Shown here one piece after another: positions 9,444-18,862 of a stretch of 64,000 nucleotides of DNA. Positions within the stretch are counted from its first letter, which is position 1; the number at the start of each line of letters is the position of its first letter. Both the position numbers and the translations under genes were made by a program. The notes under the pieces were generated by a model. It saw only the letters and a program-made list of their open reading frames with translations. It was not told the DNA's origin and did not search any database. Source of the stretch: Mangrovibacterium sp041596335 (GTDB taxonomy: Bacteria > Bacteroidota > Bacteroidia > Bacteroidales > Prolixibacteraceae); the NCBI RefSeq assembly GCF_041596335.1, contig NZ_JBFHIT010000022.1:8803-72802 (forward strand), in the 5' to 3' direction.

Positions 9444-12353
9444 TTAGTTTGCTCTTTTTAGTTCAGGGTCGAAGTGTTTCTCCTTATTTTGAATTGCTTC
9501 CCGGTTTGTGATTTCCTCTTTCAGCCGGTAATCATATTTTTCGAGGCGTTTCTTGTCCGTTTCCGAAGGGACAAAATGTTCCATATCCAGCCTTGGTTTT
9601 TGAATAAGTTGGTTTTTTCCTTTTGTAATGATGGCCAGAGCTTCCTTGTATTCTGCTGAGTTTTTGTCTGCAATGTTTTTCAAACACGGACTCAGTTCAG
9701 GTCGTTCAAAAGCAATTTGCACCCTCAAGGTTCTGCCATATTTACTCAGCTCTTTAAAATTGATGTCTGTCAATTCGCCCAGACGATTTAAATCCTTTTC
9801 TGAAATTGGGCTGCGACCGGCCGGGTTATTGGGATATGCTGAAATAAAATCGGGATAATAAACCGCATTCAAATCAATCCAGGTCGTGATTCGTTCCATC
9901 TCTTCTTCCGAAAGTTTGACATTGGCATGTCCTTTTTTTAGCATTTGAACGAGCTTACTTGGGTGTGATCCCCAGGAATAGGCTTGCTGAATTTCGGCAG
10001 GACCGGCACCGATAGGCTTTACAGCTTTCTGCATGTGCATATCCATGTACGCCGCGTTAAAGTATGGATTTCGGTCTCCGGCCAATACTAATTTTTCTCC
10101 GGCCTTTTTTCCGAAGTCGTGGCATTTAACGCAATGCTTATCGAGTACAGGTTGAACTTCTTTCGTAAATCCAAACGTTCGTGGTTCGCCGTACCAGCCG
10201 TTTAATTTTTGAGGAGGATTTTTTAAAGCCTGCGCTACCTGCGACATCGATGAAGGCGGCGCCATTCTGCGATCGTCGTGGCATCCAATACAGCCCAGCG
10301 TTTCTCCGGATTGCACCATCGTTCCGCTTCGCATGGATTGGATCATCATTTTATGCTCATCCAAAAGTTGAAAATATACGTATTTATCGGCAGGAACTTC
10401 CACATAAGCCGATCCGTCTTCCTCGACAGGAACTGTTCCCCATATTTTTTTACACTCGAAACTGTGCCAGTTCATTGCCGGACGATGAACGCCCTGTCCG
10501 CCCCAGGCAGGCACGGTCCAGCTGCGTTTTGCAATCGATTCAACTACGCGCAGGTATTTTACGGCTCCCCGCTCAACGCCATTCATGTGGGTTCCCTGGT
10601 AAACATCCTGCACGTAAAACTGACCGGTTTCCGATTGGTAATTTCGTTTATTCTCGATGGAATATTCTTTCTCGCGTGCTTGAATTGGAATGGGGTCGTA
10701 GCACCCGGGTGCTTCGGTGTAAATGAGTTGTTCGTTTCCGAAAATATCAATCAGAAACAAGCCCATTTGCTCGCCAATTCCAAGGGAGCGCGAACATAAA
10801 AACCAGGTATCATTTAAAGGAAAGGGATCTTCGTAAAGCGGTTTTACTTGTTTAAAGGTGTCCCAATTTCCTATACCAATCAGTTCACGGGCCGAAGCAG
10901 GCCAGGTTTTTTCAACCGACGCTTTTTCATCGAGGCCCTTTTCCCGGTTGATGATTCCAAGAGCTCCCCACGGACGATCGTGGCATGAACCCATAATTGC
11001 AATCACCTTATCGGTGCCGGGAATAGGGCGAGCATCGATATATCCGCCGGGTGAATTGCTGTTGTTGCCAAAGTAAATGGCCTGATTTGTTCCGTCGGGA
11101 TTCATGGTCCACAATCCCTGAGCATCGCCAAAATTTCGATCGACATATTCCCAGCGGTCATACAGAATTCGGCCATCAGGTAAAATCGTGCTGTGACCTT
11201 CGAATAAGGTGCTTTTACCAAGTTGTGTAATGTTAGCGCCATCGCCTTCCATTTTAAACAGGTTGGCCATAATGTGAATGTTACACATGCAGTATTTGGG
11301 TTCACGTGTCGACGAAAACACGATGTCGCCGTTGGGAAGATACTGAGGGTCGATATCTGCCACACCAGTTGCGGCGGTTAGTTGTTTTAGGTTTTTACCA
11401 TCCACATCCATTTCGTAAATGTGATAGTCTTCGTCAATGTTGTTTCGCATTGAAAAAAGCACCTTTTTACCGTCGTAGCTGATTTCAGGATCGCGAATCA
11501 CACCGTCCGTTGTTTCCAGAAGTGTGGTGATTTTGCCTCCTTTTTTCAGGTCGATAATTTTCATTGAACCACCCGGCGCAAAACTATTGGTATTTGTTTC
11601 ATTGGTTTGAAAAAGCGTTGCTGTGTTGTGATGGTCGATGGCATACTGATTGCGCGTAACAAAAACAATGGGCGTGTTTTTCACAAGAGGATTCGAAAGC
11701 ACGGCCTCTTTTTTCAAGGCCTCATAATTTTGTACAAACTGTTCCAAATCCAACACAGCCGAGGGCGCTGAATTTGCGAGTTTCGCCTCAATCTGTTTGT
11801 GTTCTTTCTCTATTTTTTCGAGCTGAAGTAAAAATTCTTTGCTTTTGTACTGATCAGGGTATCGCGAATGAATTTCAGCAATTCCGGCTTTTAGCGCATT
11901 GAAATTAATGGAGTTGAAACGATCTGTGATTTCCAGGAAAACAATCATTTCTTCGATAAGGCTTTTTTTCTCGTCAAGTGAATGCGCTCCGTTCTTCGCG
12001 CCGATTTGACTGACTCGCTCAGAAAAAATACCCGGATAAGTTTTAATTTTTTCGAAGGTGTGAAGAGCCAGCTGATCAATGAGCAGATTTTCAGTATCAA
12101 ACCACCCGACCAATTCTTCAACCTTTACGTTGCCTAAAACGAGCTGAGTTTGTGCTGGATATTCCGTGTTTAATTCCTTCATCAGAAGTCTGACACTACT
12201 GTTGTTGATGGGCTGATGTGTTGCTTGTAATTCAAGCAAGCGGCTGGTCCATTCAACCTGCGCCGGAGTAGTATCCTGAACCGGGACACAGGAAGTTAGA
12301 CCTATAAACATTCCGAACAGCAATTGCTTTCCTACTTTAAGATATCTGATCAT
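9444..12353 (-). CDS. HzsA-related dihaem lipoprotein with a TolB/PD40-like propeller
   Basis: 969 residues; lipobox at about C22 (LTSC). An alpha-helical N-terminal part (to about 220) precedes a PD40/TolB-like propeller (DPEISYDGKKVLFSM, DPQYLPNGDIVFSSTR, STILPDGRILYDRWEY). The C-terminal part carries two haem c motifs, CIGCH near 688 and CVKCH near 741. The arrangement matches the proteins called HzsA-related, after the hydrazine synthase alpha subunit fold, which occur widely in Planctomycetes and Bacteroidota beside sulfatases and have no established reaction. It probably works with the neighbouring propeller-cytochrome, as a pair of dihaem proteins in one operon. No hydrazine metabolism is implied. 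Confidence 0.8.
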   Translation of the reverse strand: MIRYLKVGKQLLFGMFIGLTSCVPVQDTTPAQVEWTSRLLELQATHQPINNSSVRLLMKELNTEYPAQTQLVLGNVKVEELVGWFDTENLLIDQLALHTFEKIKTYPGIFSERVSQIGAKNGAHSLDEKKSLIEEMIVFLEITDRFNSINFNALKAGIAEIHSRYPDQYKSKEFLLQLEKIEKEHKQIEAKLANSAPSAVLDLEQFVQNYEALKKEAVLSNPLVKNTPIVFVTRNQYAIDHHNTATLFQTNETNTNSFAPGGSMKIIDLKKGGKITTLLETTDGVIRDPEISYDGKKVLFSMRNNIDEDYHIYEMDVDGKNLKQLTAATGVADIDPQYLPNGDIVFSSTREPKYCMCNIHIMANLFKMEGDGANITQLGKSTLFEGHSTILPDGRILYDRWEYVDRNFGDAQGLWTMNPDGTNQAIYFGNNSNSPGGYIDARPIPGTDKVIAIMGSCHDRPWGALGIINREKGLDEKASVEKTWPASARELIGIGNWDTFKQVKPLYEDPFPLNDTWFLCSRSLGIGEQMGLFLIDIFGNEQLIYTEAPGCYDPIPIQAREKEYSIENKRNYQSETGQFYVQDVYQGTHMNGVERGAVKYLRVVESIAKRSWTVPAWGGQGVHRPAMNWHSFECKKIWGTVPVEEDGSAYVEVPADKYVYFQLLDEHKMMIQSMRSGTMVQSGETLGCIGCHDDRRMAPPSSMSQVAQALKNPPQKLNGWYGEPRTFGFTKEVQPVLDKHCVKCHDFGKKAGEKLVLAGDRNPYFNAAYMDMHMQKAVKPIGAGPAEIQQAYSWGSHPSKLVQMLKKGHANVKLSEEEMERITTWIDLNAVYYPDFISAYPNNPAGRSPISEKDLNRLGELTDINFKELSKYGRTLRVQIAFERPELSPCLKNIADKNSAEYKEALAIITKGKNQLIQKPRLDMEHFVPSETDKKRLEKYDYRLKEEITNREAIQNKEKHFDPELKRAN

Positions 12354-12375
12354 TCTTCTGAACTTTTTTCAAGGT

Positions 12376-13776
12376 TTAATTTGAGCTTTTACCAGTAAAT
12401 TCCATATCTCCCTGTTGGTGCATCCATCTTTTTAATGCTTGCTTAAGTTCTGTCAGACGAACAGCATATTCCGGGTTCTCAGCCAGGTTATTCATTTCCC
12501 AGGGATCTGTTTTCAAATCGTAAAGCTGAAATTCGGGTTGTTTCCGAAAACGCAGTACCATATTTTTCGCATTGGTATCCGTTTTTGCCTTCTCGAGCCA
12601 GCTTTCGTATATTTTACGTACATGCCGATCTTCCATTTTATCGACGTAACCAAAATCGAAGCCATTGATTACCCGTATCGCGAAGAGATTGTCAGGTGTC
12701 AGGTTCCACATTAACTTAAATCGCCCATCAGTTACAGCTCGCGATGCAAAATCAGTTCCTTCCTTGCCGTTGTTGTAAACAAAGAATGCATGATCGCGAT
12801 GTTTTGTGGTTTTACCAGAAATAAGCGGCAGCAAACTTTTTCCGTCCAGCCCATCGGGAAGATCGCCACCGGCAGCTTCAATTAATGTGGGAACAATATC
12901 GCAATATTGGGCAAGAGCATTGGTCTGGAATGCTCTGCTATAAGGTTTCGGCCACTTCATAATACAGGCCGAGCGAACACCCCAGTCGTAATTCGACCAC
13001 TTTCCGCCGGGCATTCCTGTACCGTTTTCGTCCAAAACAATCAGCGCAGTATTTTTATTGAGGGCCAGTTTTTGCATCATTGCACGGGCTTTGCCAACCT
13101 GTTCGTCGAACAGACGAACTTCAGCCAGATGCTCGCGAAAATAATGTCTGGTAGTATCGGTATCCACCATGTGAGGCGGCAATTGTATTTCATCCTGATT
13201 CCAGAGCGACGTATTGCCGGCATCCCAGGGCGCATGCGCGTGGATGGAGCAAATAATCAGGCAAAAAGGCTGGTTGGGGTCGCGGGTTATAAATTCCTCA
13301 ACGCCTTCCCACGATTCGGCAATTGGCGCCCGTGAATTGCAATTTTCCTCGAATCCGGCCACCTTCTCAAAAGGATAGACGGAGGTAGGCGAAAAATGCC
13401 TTTTACCGGTTAATCCAACCCGGTAACCGAGTTTTTCCAAATGCTGAACAATGCTCAATGTCCCCGTTTTTGTGTTCATGTGGTTGCTTTTGCATCCATT
13501 TCGGTGCGGCTGAAGACCGGTGTACAATTCGGCACGCGTGGGGGCACAAACTGCCTCAGAAACAAACATATTGGTAAAACGGATTCCTTCTTCCGCCAGT
13601 TTATCAATGTTGGGTGAAGTATTCAGATTGACTGAACCGTAGCAACCCAAACTTGAAGAACTGATGTCGTCGCCCAGAATAATCAGATAATTCAAGGGTT
13701 TTGACTCGGCAACCTTCATTTGTAAAAACGGAAGCATTACCCAAATTCCTATTCCATAAAGTAGTTTTCCTCTCAT
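12376..13776 (-). CDS. S1-family sulfatase, divergent (N-sulfoglucosamine-sulfohydrolase-like)
   Basis: 466-residue secreted sulfatase with an N-terminal hydrophobic segment (IGIWVMLPFL). The N-terminal metal block is LGDDISSSSLGCYG, lacking the usual GYGD, the formylglycine site is C77-A-P-T-R, and the later metal block reads LDENGTGMPGGKWSNYD instead of SDNG. The GKRHF and IHAHAPW stretches and the overall pattern resemble heparan N-sulfatase/SGSH-type enzymes more than its neighbours (family knowledge, moderate certainty). It starts 19 bases after the GH116 gene stop and runs into the HzsA-like gene. Confidence 0.88.
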   Translation of the reverse strand: MRGKLLYGIGIWVMLPFLQMKVAESKPLNYLIILGDDISSSSLGCYGSVNLNTSPNIDKLAEEGIRFTNMFVSEAVCAPTRAELYTGLQPHRNGCKSNHMNTKTGTLSIVQHLEKLGYRVGLTGKRHFSPTSVYPFEKVAGFEENCNSRAPIAESWEGVEEFITRDPNQPFCLIICSIHAHAPWDAGNTSLWNQDEIQLPPHMVDTDTTRHYFREHLAEVRLFDEQVGKARAMMQKLALNKNTALIVLDENGTGMPGGKWSNYDWGVRSACIMKWPKPYSRAFQTNALAQYCDIVPTLIEAAGGDLPDGLDGKSLLPLISGKTTKHRDHAFFVYNNGKEGTDFASRAVTDGRFKLMWNLTPDNLFAIRVINGFDFGYVDKMEDRHVRKIYESWLEKAKTDTNAKNMVLRFRKQPEFQLYDLKTDPWEMNNLAENPEYAVRLTELKQALKRWMHQQGDMEFTGKSSN

Positions 13777-13795
13777 CGCTTCACTTTTTTGATTG

Positions 13796-16381
13796 TTACA
13801 ACTTAATCGTTACAGCTTCTGATGCTTGAATCGTATTGCCATTCAATTTTTTAGTCCCCACCCCTTCAAGTGAAAAGCTATTCAATTCCAGTTTGCCTGA
13901 AAGTACGGTTAAAACGGCTTCCTTATTTTTTACTTCGCAAGTTCCCCAACTGTAGCCATTGCTCCAGAAGTATTTTCCGGGCGCTGAGGTAAACGACATG
14001 GATTTTTCCACTGCAGAGTAATGGAATTTTGTGCTTGCCAATACGCCTGCCCATGCGATCATGCTGCGCGAATAGTGGTGGCCACATTCCGCCTCGTCAA
14101 AAGGACTGCGCTTTTTACCATCGTAACGGTCGCGAATGTTGCGGATACATTTTAATCCGTCTGCTGTCTGCCCCTCTTGCAACATACCAATGGCGGCTGT
14201 GTATTCGAAACCCGTCATTACTTCGGTAAAATAGGGAAAGGGTTTTTCGGGACGTTCACCCGGATAGGCAGCCATCAATAAAGCAGACTCTTCACCCATG
14301 GCATATGAACGATGAAAGTTAGCATGAGAATACATCTTATCCACATAGTTGTACTTCATTATAGAAGCCGTCGTTTGCTTAATGTTGTCCTCATTCGCTA
14401 AATATCCCAGCCCAACAAGGTGTGCAAATACCTGCCCTACGAGTTGATCGACCAATACACCTTCACCTAATTGATAATCGGGTGATGTAAGATCTATGCC
14501 ATCTTTGCCTGTTGCGCCCATAAGAGAAGCAGCCACATTATCAACAGACATGGGTGGCTGAATGTGCTGCACATAATACTCTCCATTAAACAAGTTAGCG
14601 TCCATCCATGCTGAACCTTGTGTAAGAAGTTGGTCGCAGGTAGTTGCAAATTTCTTATCACCTAAGTAATTCGCCATTTCGGACGATGCTTTCAACGCGC
14701 CCAGATACCAAAAGCCCATTTGTGGGTTGGGTCCAAAATATTCCACGTCCATGGTGTTGTGCTGCGAACCTTCCATCACGCCATTTTTATCGGCATCCCA
14801 TCCACCGGGAATCCAGCAAAACTCCAGTGACTTTTTCACCTTTGGCCAATGTTCTTTTAGAAATTCATCATCACCCGAAAGTTGCCAGTCGCGGTAGAAC
14901 TTCATTACACAACCCATCTGCCCATCGGCAGCGGCTTTGCCCCAAACTCGCGCCGAATCTAAAGGTAAATACGCTCTGAAACTCATTAGGCCTTCGTCGT
15001 CGGTGGCATATTTATACTCCACCTCGCGCATCGTTTTGGCCAATTCACCAAATAAAAAGGCGGTGGTTTGCTCGTAATTCCAAACGTGCGTACACGACCC
15101 AAAGCAACTCCCCCTATCATCAAAAGTACCTTCCCATCCGAGCATCTGTCCGGTTTTAATACGGAACGCTAACTGTGTACGTAAATGGGCCAGGTTAAAC
15201 AATGCAGATTCTTTCACCTCTTCGGGTAGGTCGCTATTTATTAAGGAATTGACAAACACTTTAGTTTTATCTTCCAAGACATCAATCTGAGGAAGGGTTT
15301 TAGTAATCACATCCCAGGAATCATCATACTTTGTCGTATAATAGTTTCCAACTGTCGCTTTAATCATTTTCTGAAAGCCTGGTTTGTCCCAGGTTTGGCG
15401 GTTAGGGAAGTGCCACGCGATTAGAAAGCGAAAGTTCTTTTCTTCACCAGCCTTTAAGCTTGTTTTCACTGCCATAGAGCCCATTGGCGCATTGGCTTCG
15501 TCATTCTCACGTGGCTCCAAAACACCATCTTCGCTAAAATCATCCCAAAAGTCAAGACGCTTTTTATCCCAACGACCGGTTTTCTTTTGCCAAGCGGTAC
15601 GGTAGGTCGTTTGACCTTCATTTAAAGAAACTAAACTCATTGTGCCCCATTGTTCGCTTTCGGGATCAACACCATTAGAAGTGTAATGAATGCCTTTTAG
15701 CCCATCTTCTTCACGGATGGTATTTATATTCTTAATGGCCTGACCTCGGTTGCCATCAAAACCAATAAAGTTCTGAATGGTACCTGATAACGAAATCGTA
15801 ATGTCTTTTGAGCTGGTGTTTTTTACAGTGTAATTAAGAATGGCCAAAGGAATACTGCTATTATCCACGTCGCCGGGGATCAGCGGGTTAAATGCGCCAA
15901 CAACCACCTCAACAGGAAGCACATCGTCACTTAAGACCGCTTGGCCAAAAGGGTAAGCCGCTTTAAATTCGGTATGACCAAAACGCGGAAGGCCAATCTG
16001 ATTGGCAAGTGCTCCATTAGATGATTCATACTCTGACTCATCAGGTAAACCTTCCAACAAACGGGTATAGGTATGTCCGTCACCATCCTCAATAAAAATA
16101 GCAAAGAAAGGCCCTTTTTCTTTTACAGGCCCCCAATTTTCCAAGGTAGGATTAAAGCCTTTGGCGGGGCGATTCATAATTTCCCAATCCTCTAAAGAGC
16201 CACGGCCCGTTAGCGAAATTGTTCCTGTTCCAATCCCTCCAACAGGCATTTTAATTTTTTGAATATGTTCCTGATCGTAGGTTTTTAGTACCGGCCAATC
16301 GGTGCTCTGTTGCTGAGCATTTGAAATTACAGCAATAATCATTAGCACTGCAAACGGGTATATAAATCTCAGCTGTTTCAT
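13796..16381 (-). CDS. GH116-type glycoside hydrolase (copy 1 of 3)
   Basis: The frame is open to 16405; the ATG at 16381 (MKQLRFIYP) begins a good signal peptide ending SNAQQ, so it is preferred (861 aa). It has the two-part layout of GH116: an N-terminal beta-sandwich with MPVGGIGTGTISL and FNPLIPGD, and a C-terminal (alpha/alpha)6 barrel with GSCTHVWNYEQ, HNTMDVEYFGPNPQMGFWYLG, DQLVGQ and EVMTGFEYTAA. The Asp in HNTMDVEY is the likely acid/base by family analogy (inference). Characterised GH116 enzymes act on beta-glucosides, beta-xylosides and related sugars; the substrate here is unknown. It is a close paralogue of the gene at 40446-42986. Confidence 0.88.
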   Translation of the reverse strand: MKQLRFIYPFAVLMIIAVISNAQQQSTDWPVLKTYDQEHIQKIKMPVGGIGTGTISLTGRGSLEDWEIMNRPAKGFNPTLENWGPVKEKGPFFAIFIEDGDGHTYTRLLEGLPDESEYESSNGALANQIGLPRFGHTEFKAAYPFGQAVLSDDVLPVEVVVGAFNPLIPGDVDNSSIPLAILNYTVKNTSSKDITISLSGTIQNFIGFDGNRGQAIKNINTIREEDGLKGIHYTSNGVDPESEQWGTMSLVSLNEGQTTYRTAWQKKTGRWDKKRLDFWDDFSEDGVLEPRENDEANAPMGSMAVKTSLKAGEEKNFRFLIAWHFPNRQTWDKPGFQKMIKATVGNYYTTKYDDSWDVITKTLPQIDVLEDKTKVFVNSLINSDLPEEVKESALFNLAHLRTQLAFRIKTGQMLGWEGTFDDRGSCFGSCTHVWNYEQTTAFLFGELAKTMREVEYKYATDDEGLMSFRAYLPLDSARVWGKAAADGQMGCVMKFYRDWQLSGDDEFLKEHWPKVKKSLEFCWIPGGWDADKNGVMEGSQHNTMDVEYFGPNPQMGFWYLGALKASSEMANYLGDKKFATTCDQLLTQGSAWMDANLFNGEYYVQHIQPPMSVDNVAASLMGATGKDGIDLTSPDYQLGEGVLVDQLVGQVFAHLVGLGYLANEDNIKQTTASIMKYNYVDKMYSHANFHRSYAMGEESALLMAAYPGERPEKPFPYFTEVMTGFEYTAAIGMLQEGQTADGLKCIRNIRDRYDGKKRSPFDEAECGHHYSRSMIAWAGVLASTKFHYSAVEKSMSFTSAPGKYFWSNGYSWGTCEVKNKEAVLTVLSGKLELNSFSLEGVGTKKLNGNTIQASEAVTIKL

Positions 16382-16395
16382 AGTTTTAACGTTTT

Positions 16396-16432
16396 GCCCC
16401 TCCAAGCCTTCCCCGAAGGGAAGACTTTAAAA
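16396..16432. repeat. Palindromic intergenic repeat, copy 2
   Basis: CTTCCC-CGAA-GGGAAG (408-413 with 418-423 of the 16 kb block), preceded by GCCCCTCCAAG and followed by ACTTTAAAAAG. The layout is the same as the copy at 9320-9355, with matching changes on both arms that keep the stem intact. It also lies just upstream of a gene in the enzyme run. Confidence 0.6.
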
Positions 16433-16472
16433 AGGTATGGTTTAAATAGTTTGTTTTTAATCGTTTATCAGT

Positions 16473-17891
16473 CTACAATTTGGTTTTGGTTTTGCTGAGC
16501 GGTTTTGGGTTTTCCATGTATGCCGCCGGGCGAATGTTGGTTTTTATATCTTCCTGAAAATCTTTGATATAAGATTGAAGTTGATCAACAATTGTCTGGT
16601 TCCCCTCAATAACATTGGTTGATTCTGAAATATCCTTTTCCAAGTTGTACAAAGCCACCGGCTTGTTCCCATCGACATGCAATTTCCATTTGCCCGAACG
16701 CACTGCCTTCAGTTCGCGGCGTTGGTGATAGAAAAATGCTTTGTGCGGACTTTTCTCAGCTCCGGTCAGCACCGGCCAGATATCTTTACCATCAATCACG
16801 CGGTCATCAGGGATTTTGGCACCGGCCAGTTTTGCAAAAGTTGGTAAAAGATCCATCGCCGTCAGCAACTCATCATTCACTTGCCCTCCCCGAATTTTCC
16901 CCGGCCAGCGGATAATTGCCGGTTCTCGCATTCCTCCCTCATAAGTACTTCCTTTTTTGCCTCTTAAGGGGGTGGCACTTCCTGTTGTTGGGCCATTGTC
17001 TGACGTGAAAATCACCAGTGTATTTTCATCGATTCCATTTTCCTTTAAGGCATCAAGCACTTGGCCAACCGACCAGTCGATTTCGTTGATGGCATATTTG
17101 TAGAGAAGGTCTCGTGCAGCATAATCAATATAACCATCCTCTTTTTTTAGGCGATCTTTTATCGAATCCGGTGCATCGGCAATGAAATCGGGCGATACAT
17201 AAATAGGCCGGTGAGGGTCGGGGTGGGGGATGTATAAAAAGAATGGCTGATCCTTATTTTCTTCAATAAAGCGAACCGACCGCTCTGTTATTTGCCTGGT
17301 GAGGTAGTCGCAATCCGGATTTTCCTCAATCACCGTTTCCATTTCAAGCAGTGGTAAAGGGGGAAAATTATAGTTCTTATTTTGATGAAAAGGACTAATG
17401 TCGTAGCTGTACGGAAGGCCGAAAAACTCATCGAATCCCTGGCGGGTTGGAAGAAATTCCGGTTGATCGCCCAAATGCCATTTTCCAAACATACCTGTTT
17501 TATAGCCTGCTGATTTTAAAACTTCGGCAATGATAATCTCATTGGGATTGAGACCTTTGGGGTCGGCATCCAACAAAACCGGGAAGTTTACACCTTCAGC
17601 CATATCAATACGCGAAGGATAGGAACCAGTCATTAATGCCGCACGTGAAGGTGTGCAGAGTGGAGCCGCTACATAAAAACTGGTCAGCTTTATTCCTTCA
17701 GCAGCCATTTTGTCGAGCCTGGGCGATTGAATGTCTGGCGAGCCAAAACATCCCAAATCCTGGTAGCCCTGGTCGTCGGTGAAAATGATAACGAAATTGG
17801 GCTTTCGCGCATCATCATCGGCAGTGCAATTTATACCCAAAAAGAGTACGAATATGGCTGCGAGTGTTGGTGTTAACTTTCTTTTGCTCAT
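16473..17891 (-). CDS. S1-family sulfatase, predicted lipoprotein
   Basis: 472-residue sulfatase with a lipobox ending at C22 (LGIN-C). Blocks: FTDDQGYQDLGCFG, formylglycine site C79-T-P-S-R with LMTG, GKWHLGDQPEFLPTRQGF, PHPDPHRP and TSDNGPTTG. It is a close paralogue of the sulfatase at 35650-37068 (shared FLPxRQGFxEFFGLPYS and FPPLPLLEME segments), and each of the two lies next to a GH116 gene, which suggests duplication of a sulfatase-GH116 unit. Its start overlaps the stop of the esterase gene by 4 bases (ATGA), indicating translational coupling. Confidence 0.94.
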   Translation of the reverse strand: MSKRKLTPTLAAIFVLFLGINCTADDDARKPNFVIIFTDDQGYQDLGCFGSPDIQSPRLDKMAAEGIKLTSFYVAAPLCTPSRAALMTGSYPSRIDMAEGVNFPVLLDADPKGLNPNEIIIAEVLKSAGYKTGMFGKWHLGDQPEFLPTRQGFDEFFGLPYSYDISPFHQNKNYNFPPLPLLEMETVIEENPDCDYLTRQITERSVRFIEENKDQPFFLYIPHPDPHRPIYVSPDFIADAPDSIKDRLKKEDGYIDYAARDLLYKYAINEIDWSVGQVLDALKENGIDENTLVIFTSDNGPTTGSATPLRGKKGSTYEGGMREPAIIRWPGKIRGGQVNDELLTAMDLLPTFAKLAGAKIPDDRVIDGKDIWPVLTGAEKSPHKAFFYHQRRELKAVRSGKWKLHVDGNKPVALYNLEKDISESTNVIEGNQTIVDQLQSYIKDFQEDIKTNIRPAAYMENPKPLSKTKTKL

Positions 17892-18862
17892 CTATTTATG
17901 TCTGTTTTATTCAAATGGAAAATTGCTTCAGCGAATTTCTCGCCCAAGTCGATATACCCATTGCTATCGTAATGCCAGGGATCTGAGTACGTATAAAATT
18001 TGGTGCTCCTGACAATGGCGGCGTTACGCTCTGTTTTTGCATACTTTTCCTGCGCATATTGCACCAGTTCTCCATAATCCCAAACTTTACCATCCTCATC
18101 ATTCTCCGAATCCGATATTTTCCCAATCACAACAGGTAAATCGTTGTTACGAAATGTGGCTCTCATTAAATCCATTAATCTTTTCAGATTCGCATAATAG
18201 CGAGAAGCTACTTTTTCATCATTGCCATCGCTTTCGCCTTGCATCCAAATAATGCCCGAAGGAATGAGAACATCGTTGTTTCCATCGCCATTAATGTCGC
18301 TTACATCGAATGCATTGTTTATTGTTTTTAGAAAGTTTTCGTAATGATTTACTCCTTGCTTTCCACTATAGTCGGGCTCCCAGTAACCAGATTTACGGTT
18401 TGCCATGGTATCGATGGATGTGCCTCCACAAGCATATTTTACGAGCGCAATTTTTTCGTTGGGATAAAGCTTTTGTAGTTTTTGGGCAAAAGACAGTTCA
18501 ACTCCAAATTTAGTTGAATGAGAATTTGTGGAGCCATCTGATTTAAATCCGGCGCCGTGACCCGGCTGCAGCTGCTCCCATTTTCCCGCTCCTCCGTTTT
18601 CAGACTTGCCGCCAGTTGAATTACCGGTAAAAATCCACACGTTTGAAAAGGGCTTATTGAATGATTCAGGTAAATCTTCATTCAAACCCCTGCCAACCAT
18701 ATTCGACTGCCCACCCAAAAAGAACACCTTTATTGAATCGGCCGTTTCTTTTTGGCTGAAGCCTATAAATGGGATAATCATACCTACCAAAAGAAAAAAG
18801 GCTTTCGTGTAATCACGTTTGTATGTAGAAGTAACAGACATAATCAGAAGGTTTATTTTCAT
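17888..18862 (-). CDS. SASA-domain (DUF303/CE6-like) carbohydrate esterase
   Basis: 324-residue secreted esterase. After a signal region ending IGFSQ come FFLGGQSNMVGRG with the predicted nucleophile S53, the GIIWMQGESDGND block, and a C-terminal DPWHYDSNGY that supplies the Asp/His of an SGNH-type triad. Family members remove acetyl groups from sugars (sialic acid 9-O-acetyl, acetyl-xylan); here it probably deacetylates the target polysaccharide. The start at 18862 overlaps the previous small frame by ATGA; an alternative ATG at 18841 would give a shorter leader. Its 3' end overlaps the next sulfatase start by 4 bases. Confidence 0.85.
   Translation of the reverse strand: MKINLLIMSVTSTYKRDYTKAFFLLVGMIIPFIGFSQKETADSIKVFFLGGQSNMVGRGLNEDLPESFNKPFSNVWIFTGNSTGGKSENGGAGKWEQLQPGHGAGFKSDGSTNSHSTKFGVELSFAQKLQKLYPNEKIALVKYACGGTSIDTMANRKSGYWEPDYSGKQGVNHYENFLKTINNAFDVSDINGDGNNDVLIPSGIIWMQGESDGNDEKVASRYYANLKRLMDLMRATFRNNDLPVVIGKISDSENDEDGKVWDYGELVQYAQEKYAKTERNAAIVRSTKFYTYSDPWHYDSNGYIDLGEKFAEAIFHLNKTDINR

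Noticed and set aside
10181..10726. 181-codon plus-strand open frame
   Set aside because: Antisense to the HzsA-like gene.
9444..12353. Hydrazine synthase activity
   Set aside because: Only the fold and haem motifs are HzsA-like; no partner subunits and no anammox context.
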